Source: Fibrobacter sp. UWH6
Lineage (GTDB): Bacteria; Fibrobacterota; Fibrobacteria; Fibrobacterales; Fibrobacteraceae
DNA: 64,000 bases
Assembly (NCBI RefSeq): GCF_900142465.1
Contig: NZ_FRAX01000007.1
Coordinates: 1 to 64,000, forward strand
Reading direction: 5' to 3'
Made by a program: the position numbers and the translations under genes. Positions 35,899 through 44,911 of this stretch are shown here, one piece after another. The notes under the pieces were generated by a model. It did no database searches. It had not been told where the DNA came from and saw nothing but the letters and a program-made list of their open reading frames with translations. Within the stretch, counting starts at the first letter, position 1, and the number at the start of each line of letters is the position of its first letter.

Positions 35899-38043
35899 AT
35901 GGAAACGAACGAACAGAAAGCGACTATCAATTTGGCAGGTCTGCTTCCCCAGAGGGCTGGGGATACCATCACATTGATAGAAGCCATTGGTATTCTCTGG
36001 TCTAAGAAGTTTTTTATTGCAGCCTTTATGGTTGTTGGCGCACTGATTGGCTGTCTGGTCATGAACTGGATTCGTCCCGAATTTACAAGCGACGCCATGC
36101 TGCAGATTGATATTCGCGGAAACAAGGCTACCCGAGCCATGGGCGAAATGGGTGCCCTGTTGGATATGACTAGCCCCGCCGACGCCGAAATCGAACTGGT
36201 TAAGAGCCGTAGCGTGCTTGCCTATGTGGTTGAAGAGGAGCATCTGCGCTTTAATGCCATTCCGGTAGGCAAGATGGATCGCCTGCTCCATCGCGAAGGT
36301 CGCATGGACATCGACGAACTGGATATTCCAGAAATTGCCCGCCGTGACCGCTGGACTGCCACGGTGACGGGCGCTAATTCCTATGCCGTCATTACTCCCG
36401 AAGGGGCAAAACTTGTAGAAGCTGAAGTCGGCGAAACTGTTCGCGCTCCCTATGCCGGTGATACGTTGGTGATGCGTGTGCGCCTGATTCGCGCAGCCGT
36501 CGGTCAGGAATTTGTACTACAGCAACTTAAGCCACTGGCCGCCATTCGTAGCCTAGCCCGAAAGTTATCTGTTAGCGAAAAGGGGAAGCAGACCGGTATT
36601 CTGGCCGTTTCCCTTAAACATCGCTATGCTGATCGTTCCGCAACAATCCTGAATGCCATTGCAAATACCTACGTGCGCCACAATGTAGAAAAGCGTAGTG
36701 CCGAAGCCGAAAAGACTTTGGAATTCCTAGAAAAACAGTTACCCGGTGTTAAGGCCAAGTTGGACACCGCCGAAAAGATCCTGGCCGATTACCGCCATAA
36801 GATTGGTTCTGTGGACATGACTGGTGAAACTCAGGTTCATTTGCAGAAAGAAGTGGACTTGCAGAAGCAGTTGCTGAAGCTGCAGCAGGAATATCAGGAA
36901 GCTACTCGCTTGTTCAAAGATGAACACCCGGCAGTGCGTACCATTGCTAAGCAGCAGGACAAGTTGAAGGGCGAACTTTCTAAGTTGAAGGCTAGCGCAG
37001 CTAAGATGCCCTTGACTCAGCAAGAAGTGATGCGCCTGCAGGAAGATGTGCAGGTGAACAATGCTATTTATAACACCATGCTCAACAACATCCAGCAACT
37101 TCGCGTGGTTCGTGCCGGCGAAGTGGGTAACGTACGCGTGGTGGACTATGCCATGGTGGAAGATCGCCCCAGCAAACCCAAGAAGTTGAACATCCTTATC
37201 TGCTGCGTTGCCGCATCCTTCATGGTTGCGGTGTTGCTGGTGTTCCTTATGCGTATGCTCCACAACGGCGTCCGTAGTACAACTGAGGTGGAAAAGGCTA
37301 CGAGTATCAGTGTTTTCGCAAAGATTCCTGAACGTCGTGGTAAGGTCATGAAGGCACGTCGTCGCAATTTGGTTCCCTTGGTTGTTTCTCAACCTGAAGA
37401 TCCGGCAAGCGAAGCCTTCCGCAGTTTGCTTACCTCTGTGGATTTTACGGTTCCGTCTCAGACCCATCCTGTAATCATGGTGTCTGGTCTTATTCCTGGT
37501 GTAGGTAAGAGTTTTGTTTCTTCTAACTTGGCTGCACTACACGCTACGTCTGGCAAGCGCACTTTGCTGATTGATGCGGATATGCGTCGAGGCGTGCATC
37601 GTAGCAGTAGTAAAATGGGTCTGGCTGAAGTGCTGGGAGGTTTGTGTGAATTTGGAGTTGCAGTTGCAACCTCTGATATTGAAAACTTGTTTGTTATTTC
37701 TGCTGGACACACGAAGCTGTCGCCCAGTGAACTATTGCGTGGTGAAAACTTTAGGAGCATGCTTGATGAGGCCCGCAAACAATTCGATGTAATTATTGTG
37801 GATACCCCACCCATGAGCATGGTGACCGATGCCGAATTGATTTACCCTGCTGCCGATTTCAGCCTGTTTGTTCTGCATTATGGAAAGCATAGCATGGATG
37901 AAATTTCCGAGGCGATGACCAAGATGAAGCGCTTTGGAGAAAAGCCCAAGGCCTTTGTGATGAACCACTGCGAACGTGAAACCGGCCGTTATGGATACGG
38001 TTATGGTTATGGATACTATGGGTATTACTCCAAGAAAAAGTAA
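35899..38043 (+). CDS. Wzc-like polysaccharide co-polymerase with C-terminal tyrosine kinase
   Basis: The 714 residues combine an N-terminal Wzz-type domain (two membrane helices, about 38-58 and 438-458, around a long periplasmic coiled coil) with a cytoplasmic BY-kinase. The kinase has Walker A SGLIPGVGKSF (about 532), Walker A' LLIDADMRR and Walker B VIIVDTPP. The C-terminus is a Tyr cluster (YGYGYGYGYYGYY), the autophosphorylation tail typical of these kinases. It controls capsule or exopolysaccharide chain length and export. AGGAG precedes the ATG. The gene overlaps the Wzi-like gene by 26 bases. Confidence 0.93.
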   Translation: METNEQKATINLAGLLPQRAGDTITLIEAIGILWSKKFFIAAFMVVGALIGCLVMNWIRPEFTSDAMLQIDIRGNKATRAMGEMGALLDMTSPADAEIELVKSRSVLAYVVEEEHLRFNAIPVGKMDRLLHREGRMDIDELDIPEIARRDRWTATVTGANSYAVITPEGAKLVEAEVGETVRAPYAGDTLVMRVRLIRAAVGQEFVLQQLKPLAAIRSLARKLSVSEKGKQTGILAVSLKHRYADRSATILNAIANTYVRHNVEKRSAEAEKTLEFLEKQLPGVKAKLDTAEKILADYRHKIGSVDMTGETQVHLQKEVDLQKQLLKLQQEYQEATRLFKDEHPAVRTIAKQQDKLKGELSKLKASAAKMPLTQQEVMRLQEDVQVNNAIYNTMLNNIQQLRVVRAGEVGNVRVVDYAMVEDRPSKPKKLNILICCVAASFMVAVLLVFLMRMLHNGVRSTTEVEKATSISVFAKIPERRGKVMKARRRNLVPLVVSQPEDPASEAFRSLLTSVDFTVPSQTHPVIMVSGLIPGVGKSFVSSNLAALHATSGKRTLLIDADMRRGVHRSSSKMGLAEVLGGLCEFGVAVATSDIENLFVISAGHTKLSPSELLRGENFRSMLDEARKQFDVIIVDTPPMSMVTDAELIYPAADFSLFVLHYGKHSMDEISEAMTKMKRFGEKPKAFVMNHCERETGRYGYGYGYGYYGYYSKKK

Positions 38044-39622
38044 GGATGATTCCGAGACCCGTGGCGTTTTTGCTTTCTTGGGTGCGGTTGCTGTAGCCTT
38101 TGCCTTGCTTGGTTTGTTGGCAAATACCGCTTTTGCTGCATCTCCTGTACACGGAACCGAACATAACCGTAACCTTCGTGGGCTGGATTATATGCCCATG
38201 TTGTTGGAATACCATAGGCATACCATAGGGGAGGGTAGACAGTTCTTTGCATACCCTGCCCGCGATACCACCTTCCGCACACACTTCAATGAAACGGAAG
38301 CCCGCGCCATGGCAAGCATTGCGGATACTATCGGCGATGTGTTCGTTGGCGGTCCCCACGTTTATGCAGTTGCCGTTTCTCCTATACTTGGAATTGACTT
38401 TCGCGGAGGCGAAGCCCTAGACGATACTATTTGGCCTGGTGTTGATGCTGGTCTTTACATTCGAGGCTTTGCCGATTCCCTGGATTTTGACCTTGATGCC
38501 CGTATGTATTCTGAAGCGCACAGTGCAGGAGTCAATAAGGGCGCCAAACGTAAACCCAAGAGTTATGATGGGGAAGTCTTTGATGTTCAAAGTGAAAATA
38601 GCAATGACGGCGGAGCCGATTACGTTAGCTATTCCCGTTATCGCGCCCACCTTGGTTTGAACTATGCTTTTGCCAGGCTGGAACTTGCCCGAGATGTAAT
38701 GCACTGGGGGCCCGGTTATTACAATAATTTGTCTTTAAACCAGTTTGCGCTCCCTTATAACATGATTTCCCTGGATTTTAAGTTTGGTCCCCTCCATGTA
38801 CTAAGCGCCTACGCAGACCTCCGTGTCAACAGCTGGAGTTACAGCAAGGATAACCTGAATGATCGTAATTTGTATGCACACCGTTACGAACTTAACTTGT
38901 TCAAAAACGACTTGGTGGTTGGCATAAGCGAATTGCAAATCCTGTACAACGAAAATAAACCTTGGCTCTTTGTTCCCGTGGTACCCCTGTTTATCGAAAA
39001 GGGCAATTACACCGAGCGAGTGAATAACGGCGCTCTATCTATGGATTTGAATTACCGTCTATTCAATACGGCTCGAATCTATGGTGAATTCTTCTTGGAT
39101 GACCTGGAGTCTCCCATGGCCGTATACGAAAACAAGTACAGCAATAACCGTTGGGCTGCCATGGCGGGTATGCAAGTGTCCCATGACTTTTATCTTAAGG
39201 AAAAAAAGATTGAAGCCGGAACTATCGCAGAAATTGCCCGTGTAGAACCATACACCTATGGTCATTATGATACAGCTATGGCCCAGATGGCTCACCTGGG
39301 AATGCCTCTAGGAAATCCCAATGGACCGAATAGCTTGAGTATCGACTGGGCCATATATGGTAGAATGACTTTAGATAAGTCTGCGACGACTCGCAGTATA
39401 TTTATGAGTTACCGTAGTCAGTGGCTCTGGAAGGGTGATGATTACGGCAGCAGCATTGATGACCCCTACAAATGGGCAGAAAAGCACTTTATACATGGTG
39501 CAAAAATGCACTACAATGGCACCGTCGCCCTTGATTTTAGGGGCGTGTATGTTGGATTCATGGGGGAATACACCTTTGGAAGCGACCCTGCAGTAAATGT
39601 GCGCACCACACTCATGTGGTAG
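38018..39622 (+). CDS. Wzi-like capsule assembly outer-membrane protein
   Basis: The product (about 534 residues from the ATG at 38018) has a hydrophobic signal segment ending NTAFAA. The rest is rich in beta-strand patterns (ELARDVMHWGPGYYNNL, FGPLHVLSAYADLRVN), matching the Wzi family, which anchors capsule at the cell surface. It ends with VRTTLMW, an outer-membrane-like aromatic C-terminus. Several in-frame ATGs (37976-38018) lie inside the Tyr-tail codons of the kinase gene and none has a clear ribosome binding site, so translational coupling is likely. Confidence 0.8.
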   Translation: MGITPRKSKDDSETRGVFAFLGAVAVAFALLGLLANTAFAASPVHGTEHNRNLRGLDYMPMLLEYHRHTIGEGRQFFAYPARDTTFRTHFNETEARAMASIADTIGDVFVGGPHVYAVAVSPILGIDFRGGEALDDTIWPGVDAGLYIRGFADSLDFDLDARMYSEAHSAGVNKGAKRKPKSYDGEVFDVQSENSNDGGADYVSYSRYRAHLGLNYAFARLELARDVMHWGPGYYNNLSLNQFALPYNMISLDFKFGPLHVLSAYADLRVNSWSYSKDNLNDRNLYAHRYELNLFKNDLVVGISELQILYNENKPWLFVPVVPLFIEKGNYTERVNNGALSMDLNYRLFNTARIYGEFFLDDLESPMAVYENKYSNNRWAAMAGMQVSHDFYLKEKKIEAGTIAEIARVEPYTYGHYDTAMAQMAHLGMPLGNPNGPNSLSIDWAIYGRMTLDKSATTRSIFMSYRSQWLWKGDDYGSSIDDPYKWAEKHFIHGAKMHYNGTVALDFRGVYVGFMGEYTFGSDPAVNVRTTLMW

Positions 39623-39674
39623 TTTCTATATTTTACGAATCCTGGAGCATGGGTATATAAAAAGGGAGTGGCTT

Positions 39675-41594
39675 ATGCTAAATAAAATTCGTCTACTGTT
39701 TGCCAACTTCAGGTTGCGAAAGCGTTTGTTGGCTGTAGCGGATGCATGCATCGTTGTTTTTGCAGGGCTAGTAGCGAATGTTCCTCTCCCTTTGTTTGCA
39801 GAACGTATCGGACGCCCCGACCTCATTGTCATTTTTGCATTGACTGTATTGACCTGCTTTGGTTCCCTGATTTTTATGGGGGCCTACAATAAGCTGTGGC
39901 GCTATTTTAGCAAGAAGGATTACCTGAGCTGTATCTATGGCTGCCTTTTGGGCATGTTCCTGGGCTACTTCTTGCTGTACCTGACTACCGAAAAAGTATT
40001 CATTGAGTTTCAGATCCTCCACTTTATCGTGGCGACCTTTGGCATTTGCGCTTTCCGCTACCTGTTCAAGGATGCCTTTATGGTGCTCCTTAAGACCGGC
40101 ATAGACGAAGCCCACCGCAAGCGCACCATGATCATTGGTGCCGGCAGCGCCTCTTTGGCTTTGCTCCGTGAATTCAAGGTGGCCTCGGAAGATATGTCAT
40201 CTGACAATGCGGCCAGCAAGATCAATCCAGTTTGCCTGATTGATGATGACCGTGATAAGATCGGTAAGACCTTTGAAGGGGTTCTTGTTGCCGGCGGTAC
40301 CAGCGAAATCCCAAAAATCGCAAGGCTCGAACGCATCGAAGAAATCCTTTTCTGCATTCCCAGCTGCCCGGCCCCCGACCGCCAGAAAATTTTGGAAATC
40401 TGTAACGACACCAACCTGCCTGTAAAGGTGGTCCCCTTCCTGGGCAATATTGTGGAATCCGGCAATTACGTGGGCCAGATCCGCGACATCAAGGTAGAAG
40501 ACCTGCTGGGCCGTGAACCTATCAAGTTCAACAACAAGGATGTGCGCAACTTTATCGAAGGCAAGGTCTGCATGGTTAGTGGCGGCGGTGGCAGTATCGG
40601 TAGCGAACTGGTACGCCAGATTGCCAAGTACAATCCCAAGCAGGTGATTATCATAGACATTTACGAAAACAATGCCTACGATATCCAGCAGGAACTGGTC
40701 ATGGAATATGGCAAGGAACTGAACCTGGTGACCCTGATTGCCAGTGTGCGAGACTACTTCCGCATGAACGAAATCTTCAAGACCTACAAGCCCGACGTGG
40801 TGTTCCATGCCGCCGCCCACAAGCATGTGCCCCTTATGGAACACAACCCCATGGAAGCCATCAAGAACAACGTGATGGGTACCTTTAACATGGGTTGCCT
40901 GGCCCTGTTCAACAATGTACAGAAGTTCGTGATGATCAGTACCGATAAGGCCGTGAACCCCACCAACGTCATGGGGGCTAGCAAGCGCTGCTGCGAAATG
41001 ATCGTGCAGTACCTGAGCCAGCAGGCCGGCAGCAAGACCGAATTCGTGACCACCCGTTTTGGAAACGTGCTGGGCAGCAACGGTAGCGTGATCCCCCTGT
41101 TTAAGCGCCAGATCGAAAAGGGCGGCCCCGTGACCGTGACCCACCCCGACATAATCCGCTACTTTATGACCATTCCCGAGGCGGTGAGCCTGGTGATGGA
41201 AGCGGCCTCCATTGCCAAGGGTGGCGAAATCTTTGTGCTGGACATGGGCCAGCCGGTCAAGATCGTTAGCCTGGCCGAGAACCTGATTCGCATGTACGGC
41301 AAGGTGCCCTACAAGGATGTGGAAATCAAGTTTACCGGTTTACGCCCCGGCGAAAAGATCAAGGAAGAACTCCTCATGAACGAAGAGGGGTTGCTGCGCA
41401 CAAAGAACAAGCTGATCTTTATCGGAAAGCAGATCGAAATCGACATGGATCAGTTTATTGTGGCGCTGTGGACCTTGCGTAATGCGGCCAAGAAAAATGA
41501 CGACAAGGCTGCCATCAGCGCCCTGCATGACATAGTGCCTACTTTTACTACACCCGAAGAATTCAACAAGACCGTAATGATGAAGGCCCTATAG
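39675..41594 (+). CDS. PglF/WbpM/CapD-type nucleotide-sugar 4,6-dehydratase, membrane-anchored
   Basis: The 639 residues begin with four membrane helices (about 20-125), a CoA-binding-like Rossmann region (MIIGAGSASLALL), and a short-chain dehydrogenase domain with VSGGGGSIGSELV (about 300). The catalytic region ISTDKAVNPTNVMGASKR has Met in place of the usual active-site Tyr, as in this family. The enzyme probably makes a UDP-4-keto-6-deoxy-HexNAc for surface glycans. GGGAG precedes the ATG at 39675; the frame extends 26 codons upstream into the Wzi-like gene. It fits the polysaccharide group formed by the two preceding genes. Confidence 0.9.
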   Translation: MLNKIRLLFANFRLRKRLLAVADACIVVFAGLVANVPLPLFAERIGRPDLIVIFALTVLTCFGSLIFMGAYNKLWRYFSKKDYLSCIYGCLLGMFLGYFLLYLTTEKVFIEFQILHFIVATFGICAFRYLFKDAFMVLLKTGIDEAHRKRTMIIGAGSASLALLREFKVASEDMSSDNAASKINPVCLIDDDRDKIGKTFEGVLVAGGTSEIPKIARLERIEEILFCIPSCPAPDRQKILEICNDTNLPVKVVPFLGNIVESGNYVGQIRDIKVEDLLGREPIKFNNKDVRNFIEGKVCMVSGGGGSIGSELVRQIAKYNPKQVIIIDIYENNAYDIQQELVMEYGKELNLVTLIASVRDYFRMNEIFKTYKPDVVFHAAAHKHVPLMEHNPMEAIKNNVMGTFNMGCLALFNNVQKFVMISTDKAVNPTNVMGASKRCCEMIVQYLSQQAGSKTEFVTTRFGNVLGSNGSVIPLFKRQIEKGGPVTVTHPDIIRYFMTIPEAVSLVMEAASIAKGGEIFVLDMGQPVKIVSLAENLIRMYGKVPYKDVEIKFTGLRPGEKIKEELLMNEEGLLRTKNKLIFIGKQIEIDMDQFIVALWTLRNAAKKNDDKAAISALHDIVPTFTTPEEFNKTVMMKAL

Positions 41595-41603
41595 GGGGTC
41601 GAC

Positions 41604-44255
41604 TTAATCGCATTTCTTGCGGTTCTGCCAGGTGCTTTCGTTGAAGAGCTGGCCTTCGCTGAGGCCGTACTTTTCCTGAATGCCGGCTTCACGGATGGCA
41701 TCTTCGATGGAGACTTTTCCGCGGATGGCCTGGGTGTAAATTAGCACCTTGCGTCGGACAGTTTCTGGATCTTCGTTGAGCATTTCTAGGCGGAAATGGT
41801 TTACGCCGGAGGTGCGGAGTTGAGGCATCAATTTAAGCGCAGACTGGGGACGGCCTACGAATAGGGTGTTGCGGCATTCTGCGTCGGATTGCAGGAAGTG
41901 GCGTTCTCCCTTGTGGTCCAGGATTTCCACCTTGTGCTGGGTGCAGATTTTTCCGCATTCCGGGAAGCGGCGGCCTGTAGTAAGGCTGCGGGCGAAAGCG
42001 CAATATTCCGAATGGAAGGCGGGCATGTACTGGTGAAGGGTCAGTTCCAGGCGGCTGCCGTCGATGTTTTTCAGCAGGTCGAAAAGCTGGGTGCTGTTTA
42101 GATCCCAGGAGGGGTGGATTGTCTGCAGTCCCTGATCCAGAAGCCATTCGTAGCTGGCGGAGTTGGCGGCGTTCAGGCTGTAGTCGCCTACGAGAGGGAT
42201 CCCGCTATCCTTGAGGATGGACAGGGAACCAAGATTGCGGACAAGGGCGAAATCCGGGCAGAGTTCCAGAATCTTTTTCAGGTAATGATTTTCGCCGGGC
42301 TTGTGGATTCGCAGGGTGGCCATGCCAGCCTTAAAACCAAGTTCACGAATCTGCTGGAGGGGTTCGTCATATTTGACGCCCCAGTCGAAATCCATGATGA
42401 CGTTGTCGATGTCTAATCCCTTGAGGGCGGCAATCTGTTCCGGGTTGCGGACCAGCACGGAGATGACGGGCTTTGCAACTTTGTGGACGATGCCGAATTC
42501 TTTTTGCGTGTCATCCTGAGCGGAGCGGAGCGAAGCCGATGGATCTTGAGCAGCTGCGGACTTCTTGGCGGCAACGGCGAACTTTGCAGAAATTGTCTGC
42601 AGGAATTTTTTTCCGTTTGCGGCGCTGATATTCATTTCCTTCCACTGCAGGGAGGAGGCTTCCAGCTGTTGAATTGCGGACTGTCGCAGGTTGCGCAGCA
42701 CCTTTCCGGGTACGAAAGGTGCGCCGGCCACGTGGACCATCAGACTTCCAAGTTCATAGGGCGTGGCCGACAGGCCCCCAAGTTCCTTGCGGGCCAGCGC
42801 TTCCAGAGCTGCAGGGTCGACTGCATTTTTCGCCTGTTCCAAAATCTGTTCGCTTTGTACTTCTGCGGCCTTATCCATCCCTTGCATCAGGGTGGTTCCC
42901 GCCAGCCAGACTTTCAAGGTCAGAGGTTCGCCCACCGCACCGGAAAGTTCCATGTTCACCGCACGCTTGGTTTCCTGATTTCGGTCGGTAAATGTCTTGC
43001 GCAGTTCCTTTTCCAGGGTGGGGGAGTCGTTGCGGAAAACGTCCATGTTGCGGCCGATCTTTCGTGTGTCGAAATCGTAGCCGAAGTCCAGGCGCAGCAG
43101 CGGACCCATGCCACGCATGCCGTCTCCACGCTTGCTGTGGGCGTTATGTACAATCTGCGCTCCGTACAGGCGGCTTCCCAGGGAGACGCCAAAGCGGTAA
43201 TCTTCAAAGAGGATGCCGTCGCCGGGGCGGGGGAGCCATTCCTTTTCGGCGGTTACAAAAACAGATGAACGCTCTACCTTGACGACTTTACCTAAATAAA
43301 GACCGTGATGATTGCTGAAGGTTCCGTTCACCAGTTCCTGGTGGTTGTCGCCATCAAGCCAGCCGGTAGTCAACCCGCGGGAGAACAAGACTTCCAGCGG
43401 TTCCAAGTCTGAACTTTCCAGACCGAGATCGCCCCGCTTGCTGGTGGCTGCGGAAATGTTGTCCAACGCCTTTCTATAGGCTCTCGTTACGGCAGCCACG
43501 TATTCCGGGCTCTTCAGACGGCCTTCCACCTTCAGGGATTCCACGCCGATTTCGGCAAGTTCCTCAAGCTTGGGGAGGGCGCACAAATCGCGGGTGCTGA
43601 ACAAATACTGGGCGTCGGTTTCGGTGAATTCCTTGCCGTCTACAAAAATGCGGTAGGGGAGGCGGCAACTTTGGGCGCACTGGCCTCGGTTTGCGGATCT
43701 TCCGCCGAAGTTTTCACTGGTGAGGCACTGGCCGGAATAGGAGACGCAAAGGGCTCCGTGTACGAACACTTCGATTTCAAGGTCGGTTCCGCTCTTGACG
43801 GCGGCAATCTGCTTGGCCGAAAGTTCGCGGCTCAAAACGGCGCGGTTAAAGCCGATGGATTTTACCAGGTTTACGCCCTCGGCGCTGGCCAGGGTCATCT
43901 GGGTGCTGGCGTGGATTTCCTGTTCCGGGCAAATTGCGCGAATCAAGCGGGCGAGGCCAATGTCCTGGATAATAAAGGCGTCGGGTTTCAAGGCGATAAT
44001 CTGGGACAGGAATTCCGGCAACTCCTGCAGCTCACGCTCGAAAACAAGAACGTTCATGGCCATGAAACTGCGGACGCCTCGGCTTCGGGCATACTCGATC
44101 ATGGCCTTTACATCTTCAAAGGAAAAGTCTTCGGTACGGCCGCGAGCGTTCCAGTGGGGAACCCCGAAATACACGGCGTTGGCCCCGTTCTTGACGGCGG
44201 CTTCCAGCATTTCCCAGGTTCCAACAGGCATCAAAAGTTCTTGTTCTTTCATCAT
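41604..44255 (-). CDS. U32-family protein, RlhA-like, with a REP-derived insertion
   Basis: The 883 residues have an N-terminal U32 TIM-barrel-like domain with LLMPVGTWEMLEAAVKNGA, IHASTQMTL, EVFVHGALCVSYSGQC (about 165-180) and CAQSCRLPY. The conserved Cys set suits an Fe-S cluster as in RlhA, which hydroxylates 23S rRNA C2501. A DUF3656-like middle follows (about 385-570), then a second barrel-like domain with more Cys. At about residues 575-592 the sequence DPSASLRSAQDDT is the translation of a dispersed REP-like element. No strong ribosome binding site is seen. It converges on the dehydratase gene with 9 bases between stops. Confidence 0.82.
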   Translation of the reverse strand: MMKEQELLMPVGTWEMLEAAVKNGANAVYFGVPHWNARGRTEDFSFEDVKAMIEYARSRGVRSFMAMNVLVFERELQELPEFLSQIIALKPDAFIIQDIGLARLIRAICPEQEIHASTQMTLASAEGVNLVKSIGFNRAVLSRELSAKQIAAVKSGTDLEIEVFVHGALCVSYSGQCLTSENFGGRSANRGQCAQSCRLPYRIFVDGKEFTETDAQYLFSTRDLCALPKLEELAEIGVESLKVEGRLKSPEYVAAVTRAYRKALDNISAATSKRGDLGLESSDLEPLEVLFSRGLTTGWLDGDNHQELVNGTFSNHHGLYLGKVVKVERSSVFVTAEKEWLPRPGDGILFEDYRFGVSLGSRLYGAQIVHNAHSKRGDGMRGMGPLLRLDFGYDFDTRKIGRNMDVFRNDSPTLEKELRKTFTDRNQETKRAVNMELSGAVGEPLTLKVWLAGTTLMQGMDKAAEVQSEQILEQAKNAVDPAALEALARKELGGLSATPYELGSLMVHVAGAPFVPGKVLRNLRQSAIQQLEASSLQWKEMNISAANGKKFLQTISAKFAVAAKKSAAAQDPSASLRSAQDDTQKEFGIVHKVAKPVISVLVRNPEQIAALKGLDIDNVIMDFDWGVKYDEPLQQIRELGFKAGMATLRIHKPGENHYLKKILELCPDFALVRNLGSLSILKDSGIPLVGDYSLNAANSASYEWLLDQGLQTIHPSWDLNSTQLFDLLKNIDGSRLELTLHQYMPAFHSEYCAFARSLTTGRRFPECGKICTQHKVEILDHKGERHFLQSDAECRNTLFVGRPQSALKLMPQLRTSGVNHFRLEMLNEDPETVRRKVLIYTQAIRGKVSIEDAIREAGIQEKYGLSEGQLFNESTWQNRKKCD
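42509..42545. repeat. REP-like element inside the U32 gene
   Basis: GTCATCCTGAGCGGAGCGG on the plus strand, with GAAG and GGATCTTGAG at the other end, marks this copy. It is read in frame on the minus strand between the U32 middle and C-terminal domains. Confidence 0.7.
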
Positions 44256-44327
44256 TGCGTACCGGATTTTAAATTACGCTCCACAAGATAGAAATTACCA
44301 TCCATTCTAATTTCTATTATTGGGAAC

Positions 44328-44546
44328 ATGAAGTTTTATTCCCTTTTGTCTTTGATTTTTATTCTAATGGCTTTCTCTTTTATGGGCTGCGCCGATAAGG
44401 AAGCACAGGCCGAAATTACACGCCTGAAACAGAATAACGCCAGTCTTCAGCACTCTGTAGATTCGCTTCAGCATACCCTGGATTCCCTGAACGCCTACGG
44501 CGATTCCGTGAAGAAATCTTTACAAAAGCTGGATATGCACCTCTAA
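44328..44546 (+). CDS. Small coiled-coil lipoprotein, Lpp-like
   Basis: The 72 residues start with a signal peptide and lipobox (FMGC, Cys about 21), followed by a single helix with heptads of Leu/Ser (SLQHSVDSLQHTLDSLN). It resembles the Braun lipoprotein class in size and design but lacks a C-terminal Lys for peptidoglycan linkage (it ends DMHL). It probably oligomerises at the outer membrane. A terminator follows. Confidence 0.78.
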   Translation: MKFYSLLSLIFILMAFSFMGCADKEAQAEITRLKQNNASLQHSVDSLQHTLDSLNAYGDSVKKSLQKLDMHL

Positions 44547-44579
44547 CTTTGGGGCCTTCGGCCTGAAAATTAAGGAAAC

Positions 44580-44602
44580 AGCGGGTTATGCCCGCTTTTT
44601 TT
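44580..44602 (+). terminator. Terminator of the small lipoprotein gene
   Basis: AGCGGG and CCCGCT arms with a 5-base loop are followed by T7. Confidence 0.8.
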
Positions 44603-44686
44603 ATATAAAAAGTCAGATATTCCAACTTGAACTGCCACCTCTAGTCGGTCGGTGCGGGGGATTCGTTGTGAATATTTTGTATATTT

Positions 44687-44900
44687 GGCCTCGTGGCAAA
44701 AACTCGTCTACCGCTGCGGCGGAGACCCCTTTAAATGCTTCGCCGGCCCAATTTGCCCGAAGCCTTATGGCCAGTCAAGCCTCTCCGGAGGCGCTAGTAA
44801 GATGGCTTTAAGCATAAATCCGAATACGGATTACATTAACCCAACGCCACACCGCCTGCGGGTTCTTCCAGCCTGTAGTCGCGGTCAACCCTTATTTATG
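44687..44900 (+). ncRNA. Candidate structured leader RNA upstream of 44912-45616
   Basis: After a TATATT-like -10 (44680-44685) the non-coding stretch holds several perfect short hairpins: GCTTCG/CGAAGC (44737-44763), GCCTC/GAGGC with TCCG loop (44779-44792), AATCCG/CGGATT (44817-44832) and ACCGC/GCGGT (44851-44885). No ORF on either strand looks real. It does not match RNase P, SRP, tmRNA or riboswitch consensus sequences that I know. It could be a regulatory leader of the downstream gene or an independent RNA. Confidence 0.35.
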
Positions 44901-44911
44901 AGGTGCCCCGA

